Part shown: piece by piece, positions 1 through 6,880 of the stretch
How the letters are laid out: each line of letters opens with the position of its first letter
Numbering within the stretch: the stretch's first letter is position 1
Assembly: GCA_964515555.1 (NCBI GenBank)
Contig: CAZEVY010000119.1
Coordinates: forward strand, 1-15,092
Source of the DNA: CAZEVY01 sp964515555
Lineage (GTDB): Bacteria; Acidobacteriota; Terriglobia; Bryobacterales; Bryobacteraceae
Length of the DNA stretch: 15,092 bases
Direction: 5' to 3'
Position numbers and translations under genes: made by a program
The notes under the pieces: model-generated
What the model was told of the DNA's origin: nothing
Databases searched by the model: none
Seen by the model: the letters and a program-made list of their open reading frames with translations, nothing else

Positions 1-1205
1 TCAAGCAGCTTCGCCGCGACGTCGACGCGCTCACCATGACGGCCACGCCCATTCAGCGCACCCTCCACATGGCCATGCTCGGCCTGCGCGATCTCTCGGT
101 CATCGAGACGCCGCCCAAGGATCGCCTGGCGATCCACACCATGGTCGCGCACTTTCATCCCGACCTCATCCGCGCCGCCATCGAGCAGGAAATCGCGCGC
201 GGCGGCCAGGTCTACTTCCTGCACAACCGCGTCGACTCCATCTGGAATCGCGCCGCGCTCATTCAGGAGCTGGTGCCCGACTGCCGGATCGGCGTCGGCC
301 ACGGACAGATGGACGAATCGGCGCTGGAGAAGGTGATGCTCGGCTTCATGCGGCACGAGTTTGACGTGCTGGTGACCACGACCATCATCGAGAACGGCCT
401 CGACATCCCGCTCGCCAACACCATCGTCATCGAGAACGCCGAGCGCCACGGCCTCTCGGAGCTCTACCAGTTGCGCGGGCGCGTGGGCCGCTCGAACCGC
501 CGCGCCTACGCCTACCTGCTGGTGCCGCCCGACGCCGAGCTTACCGAAGTGGCGCGCAAGCGGTTGGCCGCCCTGCGCGAGTTCTCCGAGCTGGGCGCGG
601 GCTTCAAGATCGCCGCACTCGACCTGGAATTGCGCGGCGGCGGCAATCTCCTCGGCGGCGAGCAGCACGGCCACATCGACGCCGTCGGCTACGACACTTA
701 CGTGCGCCTGCTCGAGCAGACCGTGCAGGAGCTGCGCGGCGAAACCGCCGCTCCCGAGATTCACTCGACCATCAGCCTGGGTCTCGACCTCCGCATTCCC
801 GCGACCTACATCGGCGACGAGCACCAGCGGCTGCGCGCCTACAAGCGCATCGCCGAGGCCTCCGACGCGGCGTCGGCCCAGCGCGTGCGCGAGGAACTGG
901 AGGACCGCTACGGCCGCGCACCCGACGAAGTCGCGCACCTGCTGCGCTTCGCGACCCTCAAGTCGCTCGCCGAGCGGCTGGGCATCGAATCGATCGAGCG
1001 GCGCTCCGGCGCGCTCAACGTGAAGTTCCACGGCGAGTCCAAAGTCGACCCGCGGCGGCTGATGAAGATGGTCGAATCGAACCGCGGCGCGCAGTTCACG
1101 CCGGCGGGCGTGCTGCGGCTGCCGCTGGCCGTCGAGGGCGGGGTCGCCGCGACGCTGGCATGGATCGAGGAGCGCCTCCGGGGACTCGATCCCGTCGCGT
1201 TATAA
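1..1205 (+). CDS. mfd: Transcription-repair coupling factor Mfd, C-terminal part (5' end outside window)
   Basis: The frame is open from base 3 and ends at TAA 1203-1205, giving about 400 of the usual ~1150 residues. Mfd is a cytoplasmic ATP-driven DNA translocase that removes RNA polymerase stalled at lesions and recruits UvrA. Visible parts are helicase motif III (TATPIQRTL, bases 39-65), the second RecA-like domain with GGQVYFLHN and GHGQMDE, motif V (TTTIIENGLDIP), motif VI (QLRGRVGRS), the TRG motif around LRGGGNLLGGEQHGH that couples ATP hydrolysis to translocation, and the C-terminal regulatory D7 domain. RecG shares motif III, but the TRG-D7 arrangement and the long C-terminal tail fit Mfd. 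One oddity is Gln (codon 54-56) where the family usually has Pro in TATPIPRTL. The N-terminal UvrB-like and polymerase-interaction domains lie beyond the left edge. Confidence 0.95.
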   Translation, partial: KQLRRDVDALTMTATPIQRTLHMAMLGLRDLSVIETPPKDRLAIHTMVAHFHPDLIRAAIEQEIARGGQVYFLHNRVDSIWNRAALIQELVPDCRIGVGHGQMDESALEKVMLGFMRHEFDVLVTTTIIENGLDIPLANTIVIENAERHGLSELYQLRGRVGRSNRRAYAYLLVPPDAELTEVARKRLAALREFSELGAGFKIAALDLELRGGGNLLGGEQHGHIDAVGYDTYVRLLEQTVQELRGETAAPEIHSTISLGLDLRIPATYIGDEHQRLRAYKRIAEASDAASAQRVREELEDRYGRAPDEVAHLLRFATLKSLAERLGIESIERRSGALNVKFHGESKVDPRRLMKMVESNRGAQFTPAGVLRLPLAVEGGVAATLAWIEERLRGLDPVAL

Positions 1206-1206
1206 T
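1201..1206 (+). promoter_or_regulatory. Candidate -10 box (TATAAT) for the radical SAM operon
   Basis: A perfect TATAAT overlaps the mfd stop codon and lies 25 bases before the ATG at 1232. Transcription would start near 1213 with a leader of about 19 nt. No TTGACA-like -35 is present at 16-18 bp spacing (the region reads CCGGGG), and there is no extended -10 TG. The call rests on the -10 and its position in otherwise very GC-rich DNA. Confidence 0.45.
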
Positions 1207-1231
1207 AAATGCTTCCAATCGCCGCGCCCCG

Positions 1232-2412
1232 ATGAACGACGCGCCCGGACTGAATATCCTCGAAACTCCTGCGCGGCCGAATACCGCCCCGCCGGCAGTG
1301 GACGGCGAAACCACGGTCGGCAGCTACTTCGTCTCCAACTATCCGCCCTACTCCTACTGGAAGTCTGACCGGCAGCAGGAAGCGCTCGCCGCGCTCGATC
1401 GCGCGCCTGCCGCGGGCACGCCCATGGGCCTCTACCTGCACATTCCGTTCTGCCGCAAGCGGTGCCACTTCTGCTACTTCAAGGTCTACACCGATAAGAG
1501 CGCTCCCGAGATCGAAAACTACGTCGACGCCATGATCGAGGAGCTGCGGATTCTGTCCTCGAAGCCGCTGGTGAGGGATCGCGCGCCTTCGTTCGTCTAT
1601 TTTGGCGGCGGGACGCCCTCGTACCTCTCAACGCAGCAGCTCGCGCGCCTCGCCGAGGCGATGACGCGACTGGTCCCCTCCTGGCGCGCCGCCGGCGAAG
1701 TCGCCTTCGAGTGCGAGCCCGGCACCGCGACCGAGCCCAAGCTGCGCGCCATCCGCGATCTCGGCGTGACGCGCTTGAGCATCGGCGTCGAGAACTTCGA
1801 CGACGAGATCCTGGGCATCAACGGCCGCGCCCACACGTCGAAGGAAATCGGGCCCGTATTCGCTTACGCGCGCTCGGTGGGGTTTCCGCAGATCAACATC
1901 GACTTGATCGCCGGCATGGTCGGCGAGACCGGGGAGAACTGGCGCGAGTGCGTGCGTAAGACCATCGCGCTGGCTCCCGACAGCGTGACCCTCTACCAGA
2001 TGGAGGTTCCGCACAACACCACCCTCTTTAAGGAAATGCGCGACCGCGGACAGGCCGTCGCGCCGGTCGCCGACTGGAAGACCAAGCGCGAGTGGATCCG
2101 CTACGCCTTCGCCGAGCTGGAGCGCGCCGGCTATCACGCGGGCAGCGCCTACACGCTGGTGCGCGACCGGGAGCGCTCGAAGTTCCTCTATCGCGACCTG
2201 CTGTGGCGCGGCGCGGATATGATCGGCATCGGCGTCGCCTCCATCTCGCACGCCTCCGGCGTGCACTACCAGAACGAGCACGAGATGGGCGCTTACCTGG
2301 CGAGCATCCGCGAAGGCCGCCTGCCGATTTATCGCTCGCTCTCGCCGACCGCCGAGGAGCGCATGATCCGCGAGTTCATTCTCCAGATGAAGCTGGGCGC
2401 GGTGCCGTCGGC
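1232..2412 (+). CDS. HemN/HemW-like radical SAM protein, 3' end lost in assembly gap
   Basis: About 393 residues are visible from ATG 1232. The frame is open further upstream, but that ATG (1160) lies inside mfd and before the TATAAT box. An N-terminal extension of about 70 residues precedes YLHIPFC. The [4Fe-4S] cluster motif is C74-x3-C78-x2-C81, followed by Tyr-Phe, and the SAM-binding FGGGTPS follows at about 124-130. Later segments (SIGVENF, NIDLIAGMVGE, LYQMEVPHNT) match the HemN/HemW fold. True HemN has a CGC after the third cluster position; here it is CYF, so coproporphyrinogen oxidase activity is doubtful. HemW-type haem chaperones, HutW/ChuW-like haem enzymes and class C radical SAM methyltransferases or cyclopropanases share this fold. 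Its neighbours, a halogenase-like FAD enzyme and a CoA ligase, favour a tailoring role. The HemN_C domain (about 60-80 residues) is missing because of the N run. Confidence 0.85.
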
Positions 2413-2512
2413 NNNNNNNNNNNNNNNNNNNNNNNNNNNNNNNNNNNNNNNNNNNNNNNNNNNNNNNNNNNNNNNNNNNNNNNNNNNNNNNNNNNNNNNN
2501 NNNNNNNNNNNN
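2413..2512. other. Assembly gap of exactly 100 N
   Basis: A run of exactly 100 N separates the radical SAM gene from the FAD enzyme gene. One hundred N is the common placeholder for a scaffold gap of unknown length. The two flanking genes happen to fall in the same frame across it, producing an artificial 845-residue reading frame. Given what both proteins lack (a HemN-type C-terminal domain and the FAD-binding GxGxxG N-terminus), the real gap should be at least about 250-300 bases and could hide a small gene such as a carrier protein. Confidence 0.95.
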
Positions 2513-3697
2513 CGGCGCGTGGCGCTGCTCGAGCGCGAGAAGTTCCCGCGCTATCACATCGGCGAGTCCCTGCTGCCGTTCACGTACTTTCCGATGGAGA
2601 CCACCGGCGTCATCGAGCGCCTCAAGAAATCGGCGCACGTGAAGAAATACAGCGTCCAGTTCGTCAGCCAGGACGGCCGCGTCTCGCAGCCCTTCTACTT
2701 CTTCAATCACTTCACCCACGAGGCCGCGCAGACCTGGCAGGTCCTGCGCAGCGAATTCGACCAGGCGCTGCTCGACAACGCCCGCGAGAAGGGCGCCGAC
2801 GTCTTCGAGGAGACCAACGCGCGCGACCTGATTCGCAACGGAGATGGCGCGGTCGCCGGCGTGCGCGCCGAGTCGAAGGACGGCGCGCCGCTCGAGTTTC
2901 ACGCGCCCATCACCATCGACGCCACCGGCCGCGACGCACTGACCGTGACGCGCAACGGCTGGAAGATCCGCGACCCCTACCTCAACAAGATCGCCGTGTG
3001 GACCTACTACGAGGGCGCCCTGCGCGACCAGGGCTACGACGAGGGCGCCACCACGGTCGCTTACGTGCCCGACAAAGGCTGGTTCTGGTACATCCCGCTG
3101 CACAGCGATATCGTCAGCGTGGGCGTGGTCGCCGAGAAGGATTATCTCTACCAGGGCACTCGCGATCTCGCTGAGATCTTCTATCGCGAGGTGAAGAAGA
3201 ACGTCTGGATCGAGCAGCACCTCGCCTGCGGCCGGCAGACCGGACCCTTCCGCGTCACCGGCGAGTACTCCTACCGCTCGCGATACTCGGCCGCCGACGG
3301 CGTCATTCTCACTGGCGACGCCTTTGCGTTCCTCGACCCGGTCTTCTCCTCCGGCGTCTTCATCGCGCTCTACAGCGGCGAGCAGGCCGCGCTGTGCGCC
3401 GACGCCGCCATCGCCCGCAACGATTTTTCGGCGGCTCAGTTCTCCGCCTACAGCGAAAAGCTCTGCCAGAGCATCGAGGCCATGCGCGCGCTGGTCTACG
3501 CCTTCTACGATCACCGCTTCAGTTTCCGCAAGCTCATCGACAAGTACCCGCACCTGGCCAAGGATGTCACCGATTGCCTGATCGGCAACCTGCTGGTCGA
3601 CTTCGGACCCTTGCAGAAGGCGCTGGCCGAATTCGCGTCGCTTCCCGAGGAGTTGCCCTACGGCCGGCCGCTGGTCGCCGAAACGGCCAATACCTGA
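2513..3697 (+). CDS. Flavin-dependent halogenase-like FAD monooxygenase, 5' end lost in assembly gap
   Basis: The 394 visible residues end at TGA 3695-3697. The fragment begins at RRVALLEREKFPRYHIGES, which in this family directly follows the N-terminal FAD-binding GxGxxG hairpin, so only about 25-30 residues are missing. Family marks include the GESLLP segment, a Lys-Lys-Tyr (2642-2650) where flavin halogenases carry their catalytic lysine, the WxWxIP signature (WFWYIP, 3080-3097), IDATGRD, and GDAFAFLDPVFSSGVF around 3316-3363. Known relatives use FADH2 and O2 to halogenate electron-rich aromatic rings, but many WxWxIP-containing homologues have no proven halogenation and may hydroxylate or dehydrogenate. 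Tryptophan halogenase-like and geranylgeranyl-reductase-like proteins share the fold; the motifs here favour the halogenase side. The stop overlaps the next start by one base (TGATG), so it is translated together with the ligase. Confidence 0.85.
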   Translation, partial: RRVALLEREKFPRYHIGESLLPFTYFPMETTGVIERLKKSAHVKKYSVQFVSQDGRVSQPFYFFNHFTHEAAQTWQVLRSEFDQALLDNAREKGADVFEETNARDLIRNGDGAVAGVRAESKDGAPLEFHAPITIDATGRDALTVTRNGWKIRDPYLNKIAVWTYYEGALRDQGYDEGATTVAYVPDKGWFWYIPLHSDIVSVGVVAEKDYLYQGTRDLAEIFYREVKKNVWIEQHLACGRQTGPFRVTGEYSYRSRYSAADGVILTGDAFAFLDPVFSSGVFIALYSGEQAALCADAAIARNDFSAAQFSAYSEKLCQSIEAMRALVYAFYDHRFSFRKLIDKYPHLAKDVTDCLIGNLLVDFGPLQKALAEFASLPEELPYGRPLVAETANT

Positions 3698-4989
3698 TGT
3701 CCGGTCCCGCCGCCGCGCCCTCGTTCGACTCGCGCGAGGGCGTCGAGCGTCATCAGCTCGCGGCGCTGCAGGCCATGCTGGCCGCCATCATTCCCGATAA
3801 TCCCTTCTATTCCAGGAAACTCGGCGCCGCCTCCTTCGATTCGCTCGCCGATTTCTCCGCCCGCGCTCCCTTCACCACCCGCGCGGAGCTTGACGCCGAC
3901 CAGCTCGAGCACCCGCCCTTCGGAACGAATCTCACCTATCCGGTCGAGCGCTACACGCGTTTCAGCCAGACCAGCGGCACCACCGGCCGCCCCATGCACT
4001 GGCTCGACACGCCTGAAAGCTGGCGGTGGATGACCGGCAACTGGCTGCGCGTCCTCGACGCCGCCGGGCTCACCGAACAGGACCGTGTGTTCTTCGCGTT
4101 TTCCTTCGGACCCTTCATCGGATTCTGGCTGGGCTTCGAGGCCGCCGTCGCGCGCGGCTGCCTCGTGGTCCCCGGCGGGGGACTGCGCACCGAGGCGCGC
4201 CTGGCTGCGATTGCCGACGCCGGCGTTACCGTCCTCGGCTGCACGCCGACCTACGCGATTTACCTCGCCGAAGTGGCCGCCGCGTCGAACATCCGGCTGG
4301 CCGCGACGCGCGTTCACACGCTGATTGTGGCCGGAGAGCCGGGCGGCAGCATCCCGGTAGTGCGCGCGCGGCTTCAGAAGCTGTGGCCCGGCGCGCGAAT
4401 TCTCGATCATCACGGCATGACCGAGATCGGCCCCGTCAGCTACGAGTGCCCGAAGCGCGCCGGAGTTCTGCACGTCATCGAAGCGTCCTATTACGCCGAG
4501 GTGATCGACCCCGCGGCAGGACGCCCGGTCGAGCCCGGCGAGCGCGGCGAGCTGGTGCTGACCAACCTCGGCCGATGGGGTTCGCCGTTGCTGCGCTACC
4601 GCACCGGCGACGTTGTCGAACGCGGCGCGCCGGAGCGCTGCATCTGCGGCACGGCCGATCTGGCGCTTCCCGGCGGCATCCTCGCGCGCACCGACGATAT
4701 GGTGGTCATCCGCGGCGTCAATGTGTATCCCGGTGCGATCGAGCAGATTCTCCGCGCCTGCGACGGCGTGGCCGAGTATCGCGTCGAGGTCGCCGAGCGC
4801 GACGCGCTGCGCGAGCTGCGCATCGTCGTCGAGGCCGAGCCTTCGCTCGCCGATCCGGACGCCCTCGCTCACCGCGTCCGCACGGCGATGAGTAACTCCC
4901 TGGGACTGCGCGTCGAGGTCGCGACCGTCGCGCCGGGGTCGCTGCCGCGCTTCGAGCTGAAGGCGCGGCGCTGGGTCCGGGTGGAGTAA
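3697..4989 (+). CDS. Phenylacetate-CoA ligase (PaaK)-like AMP-forming ligase
   Basis: 430 residues, close to the usual PaaK length of about 430-440. The ATG at 3697 was chosen because it overlaps the upstream TGA by one base and the protein match begins just after it; the open frame further upstream is antisense-like noise. Motifs of the ANL adenylate-forming superfamily are the P-loop SQTSGTTGRP (residues 90-99), the adenine/aryl pocket DHHGMTEIG (237-245), RYRTGDV, and the hinge RTDDMVVIRGVNVYP followed by the PaaK-type C-terminal domain. A basic ELKARR near the C-terminus matches the catalytic-lysine region. Family chemistry activates an aryl or acyl carboxylate as the AMP ester and transfers it to CoA or another thiol. 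No phenylacetate catabolic genes are nearby, so the substrate is unknown; the operon suggests activation of an aromatic acid that the FAD enzyme modifies. The protein should be cytoplasmic. Confidence 0.88.
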   Translation: MSGPAAAPSFDSREGVERHQLAALQAMLAAIIPDNPFYSRKLGAASFDSLADFSARAPFTTRAELDADQLEHPPFGTNLTYPVERYTRFSQTSGTTGRPMHWLDTPESWRWMTGNWLRVLDAAGLTEQDRVFFAFSFGPFIGFWLGFEAAVARGCLVVPGGGLRTEARLAAIADAGVTVLGCTPTYAIYLAEVAAASNIRLAATRVHTLIVAGEPGGSIPVVRARLQKLWPGARILDHHGMTEIGPVSYECPKRAGVLHVIEASYYAEVIDPAAGRPVEPGERGELVLTNLGRWGSPLLRYRTGDVVERGAPERCICGTADLALPGGILARTDDMVVIRGVNVYPGAIEQILRACDGVAEYRVEVAERDALRELRIVVEAEPSLADPDALAHRVRTAMSNSLGLRVEVATVAPGSLPRFELKARRWVRVE

Positions 4990-4991
4990 CC

Positions 4992-5003
4992 GCGCCGCGG
5001 CGC
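4992..5003. repeat. Perfect 12-bp palindrome after the ligase gene
   Basis: GCGCCGCGGCGC is its own reverse complement and lies two bases after the ligase stop codon. The rest of 4990-5086 is GC-rich and holds no reading frame that resembles a known protein. No T-tract follows, so this is not a classic intrinsic terminator. In DNA of this composition it may be chance. Confidence 0.3.
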
Positions 5004-5086
5004 TGCCTAACAGTGCCGGGGCCGCCGCCCAACCCAGCCGCGCCGCCCCTGACAGAACCGCGACCGTAGGGAGCGGATGTTCGCGG

Positions 5087-5092
5087 TATAAT
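5087..5092 (+). promoter_or_regulatory. Candidate -10 box (TATAAT) for the yceD-rpmF-plsX operon
   Basis: A perfect TATAAT sits 21-27 bases before the two possible GTG starts of yceD. The predicted transcription start is near 5099, giving a very short leader. At 17-bp spacing the -35 position reads CCGTAG, not consensus; a CTGACA occurs at 5049-5054, but its 32-bp spacing is too long. It marks the boundary between the metabolic operon and the ribosome/lipid gene group. Confidence 0.5.
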
Positions 5093-5119
5093 TGAGAATC
5101 GTAGTCGGTCGGGGTGCGC

Positions 5120-5647
5120 GTGTTCCTCAGCGTCAAAGAACTCGAACTGCGGAAGGTGCGCTTCGAGGCGGCCTACGCCCCCGGCCAGATCGACTTGGCC
5201 GAGCGAAAGCTGCGGCAAACCGTCCCGCTTGACGTCGAGGGTACCGCCGAGTTGATAGCCTCGATCGCGGAAATCCGCGTGCGCGGGCGCATCTCGGGAC
5301 GCCTCGAGTGCGATTGCGACCGCTGCCTGGAGGCGGCGTCGTTCCCGGTGGCGGGTGAGTTCGACGTGGTCTACGAGCCGGCCGAGCGGTCCCGCAACGG
5401 GCCGCCCGAGGCGGCCATCGCCGACGAGGAAAGCGAAGTCGGATACTACGAAGGAGATGGACTGGAGCTCGACGATGTGGTCCGCGAGCAGATTCTGCTG
5501 TGGCTGCCCATGCAGCGGCTGTGCCGGCCCGAGTGCCGCGGCATCTGCCCGGTCTGCGGCCGCAATCGCAACCTCGACGCCTGCTCCTGCGCGCCCCCCG
5601 CGGCCGACGACCGCTGGGCCGCGCTCCGCGAATTGAGAAAAGGATAA
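5120..5647 (+). CDS. yceD: YceD/DUF177 family protein (large rRNA subunit accumulation protein)
   Basis: About 175 residues of the DUF177/YceD family. In other bacteria it is co-transcribed with rpmF and affects accumulation of 23S rRNA; its molecular mechanism is unclear. The middle carries the conserved CDCDRCLE segment, followed by an acidic stretch, LELDDVVREQILLWLPMQ, and a C-terminal cysteine cluster (CRPEC, CPVCG, CSC) that looks metal-binding. Two GTG starts are possible, 5114 and 5120. I chose 5120 because the protein then begins FLSVKELELRKV, as relatives typically do, and a purine-rich GGTCGGGG lies about 5 bases upstream; 5114 would overlap that motif and adds two residues. The gene ends at TAA 5645-5647, four bases before rpmF. 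Confidence 0.88.
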   Translation: MFLSVKELELRKVRFEAAYAPGQIDLAERKLRQTVPLDVEGTAELIASIAEIRVRGRISGRLECDCDRCLEAASFPVAGEFDVVYEPAERSRNGPPEAAIADEESEVGYYEGDGLELDDVVREQILLWLPMQRLCRPECRGICPVCGRNRNLDACSCAPPAADDRWAALRELRKG

Positions 5648-5651
5648 TCGA

Positions 5652-5834
5652 ATGCCCAATCCCAAGCGACGACATTCCAAGCGGCGCACCTCGACGCGCC
5701 GCGCCCATGACTCGCTGCGCCGCACCGGCACCGCCGAGTGCCCGCACTGCCACGAGCCGAAACTCCCGCATCGCGTCTGCCCGCATTGCGGCAAGTACCG
5801 CGACCGCGAGGTTATCGAAGTCGAAGAATCGTAG
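5652..5834 (+). CDS. rpmF: 50S ribosomal protein L32
   Basis: 60 residues, the normal size. It begins MPNPKRRHSKRRTSTRRAHD, the typical basic N-terminus of bacterial L32 that threads into the rRNA of the large subunit. Four cysteines in two CPHC pairs (C30/C33 and C43/C46) form the zinc-ribbon (C+) version, so this copy is expected to bind zinc. A Shine-Dalgarno-like AAAGGA (5639-5644) overlaps the end of yceD, seven bases before the ATG. The yceD-rpmF-plsX order is widely conserved and links ribosome assembly with the start of phospholipid synthesis. Confidence 0.97.
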   Translation: MPNPKRRHSKRRTSTRRAHDSLRRTGTAECPHCHEPKLPHRVCPHCGKYRDREVIEVEES

Positions 5835-5850
5835 CGCGGCGAAAGGCGCC

Positions 5851-6879
5851 ATGAGGACCATCGCGGTGGACGCCATGGGCGGCGACCACGCGCCTCGCGT
5901 GGAAGTGGAGGGCGCGCTCGCCGCCGCTCGCGCCTGGGGCCACAAGGTCGTCCTCGTGGGGCGCCGCGATGCCGTCATCGACGAGCTCTCGCGTCACGCC
6001 GGCTGGCAGTCGCTCCCCATCGAAGTCGTCCACGCCAGCGAGCAGATCACCATGGACGACTCCGCCGCCAAGGCCGTGCGCGCCAAGCGCGACAGTTCCA
6101 TCCGCGTCGCCTGCCGCCTGGTGCGCGACGGCGCCGCCGACGGCGTCATCTCGGCCGGCAACACCGGCGCCGTCATGGCGACCGCCAAGATGGTCCAGGG
6201 CATGGTGCCCGGCGTCGAGCGGCCGGCCCTCGCCAGCACCGTGCCCACCCGCTCCGGCCGCCCCACGGTCATCGTCGACGTCGGCGCTAACGTCGACTCC
6301 AGCGCCCGCATGCTCGGCCAGTTCGCCGTCATGGGCGCCGTCTACTCGCGCGCGATTCTCCACACCGCCGACCCGCGCGTCGGCCTGCTCTCGATCGGCG
6401 AGGAGGATCACAAAGGAAACCAGATCACCCGCGACGCCCACGCCCTGCTCAAGACCCTGCCGCTCAACTTCGCCGGCAACGTCGAGGGCCGCGACGTCTA
6501 TCGCGGCGAAATCGACGTGGTGGTCTGCGACGGCTTCACCGGCAACGTGCTGCTCAAGGTCAGTGAAGGCGTCGCCGACCTGATCCGCCACTTCCTGCGC
6601 GAGACCCTCGCGGCCACGCTCCCGCGGCGGCTCGGGGCGATGCTCGCCCGCGGCGGCTTCGCCGAGTTCAAGAAGCGCATCGACTACTCCGAGTACGGCG
6701 GCGCGCCGCTGCTCGGCGTCAAGGGCGTCTGCATCATCTGCCATGGAAGCTCGAACGTCAACGCCATCAAGAACGCCATCCGCGTCGCCGGCGAGTACGC
6801 CGAGCTCCGCGCCAACGCCCGCATCGAGCAGGATCTGGCGGGCTGGTCGCCGGCCCCTGCGGCCGCGGAGGTGAACTGA
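5851..6879 (+). CDS. plsX: Phosphate acyltransferase PlsX
   Basis: 342 residues, matching the family. PlsX converts acyl-ACP and phosphate to acyl-phosphate, the donor used by the glycerol-3-phosphate acyltransferase PlsY; it is a peripheral membrane enzyme. Family segments in order are VDAMGGDHAP near the N-terminus, MDDSAAKAVRAKRDSSI, ISAGNTGAVMA, VDVGANVD, GNVEGRD, VCDGFTGNVLLK, the region EYGGAPLLGVKG and HGSSN near the end. The ATG at 5851 follows GAAAGG (5841-5846) and comes 16 bases after rpmF; the frame is open further upstream, but that part overlaps yceD and rpmF in other frames and lacks PlsX similarity. In many bacteria fabH comes next; here dsbD starts one base after the TGA, so the usual fatty-acid gene run is broken. 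Confidence 0.97.
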   Translation: MRTIAVDAMGGDHAPRVEVEGALAAARAWGHKVVLVGRRDAVIDELSRHAGWQSLPIEVVHASEQITMDDSAAKAVRAKRDSSIRVACRLVRDGAADGVISAGNTGAVMATAKMVQGMVPGVERPALASTVPTRSGRPTVIVDVGANVDSSARMLGQFAVMGAVYSRAILHTADPRVGLLSIGEEDHKGNQITRDAHALLKTLPLNFAGNVEGRDVYRGEIDVVVCDGFTGNVLLKVSEGVADLIRHFLRETLAATLPRRLGAMLARGGFAEFKKRIDYSEYGGAPLLGVKGVCIICHGSSNVNAIKNAIRVAGEYAELRANARIEQDLAGWSPAPAAAEVN

Positions 6880-6880
6880 G

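Noticed and set aside
1232..2412. Anaerobic sulfatase-maturing enzyme acting on the sulfatase at 8797
   Set aside because: The protein is of the HemN/HemW type with CX3CX2C and GGGTPS; the visible part shows no cysteine-rich SPASM features, and it belongs to a separate operon.
1628..3553. A 641-codon minus-strand open frame crossing the N gap
   Set aside because: It is antisense to two recognisable enzymes, has no family features and depends on the N run to stay open.
1160..3697. A single radical SAM-FAD enzyme fusion
   Set aside because: The join is made only of 100 N, and both partners lack terminal regions that would not fit in 100 bases. Two truncated genes are more likely.
4990..5086. 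Intrinsic terminator after the ligase gene
   Set aside because: The GC palindrome there has no following T-tract and no loop, so it does not meet the usual pattern.
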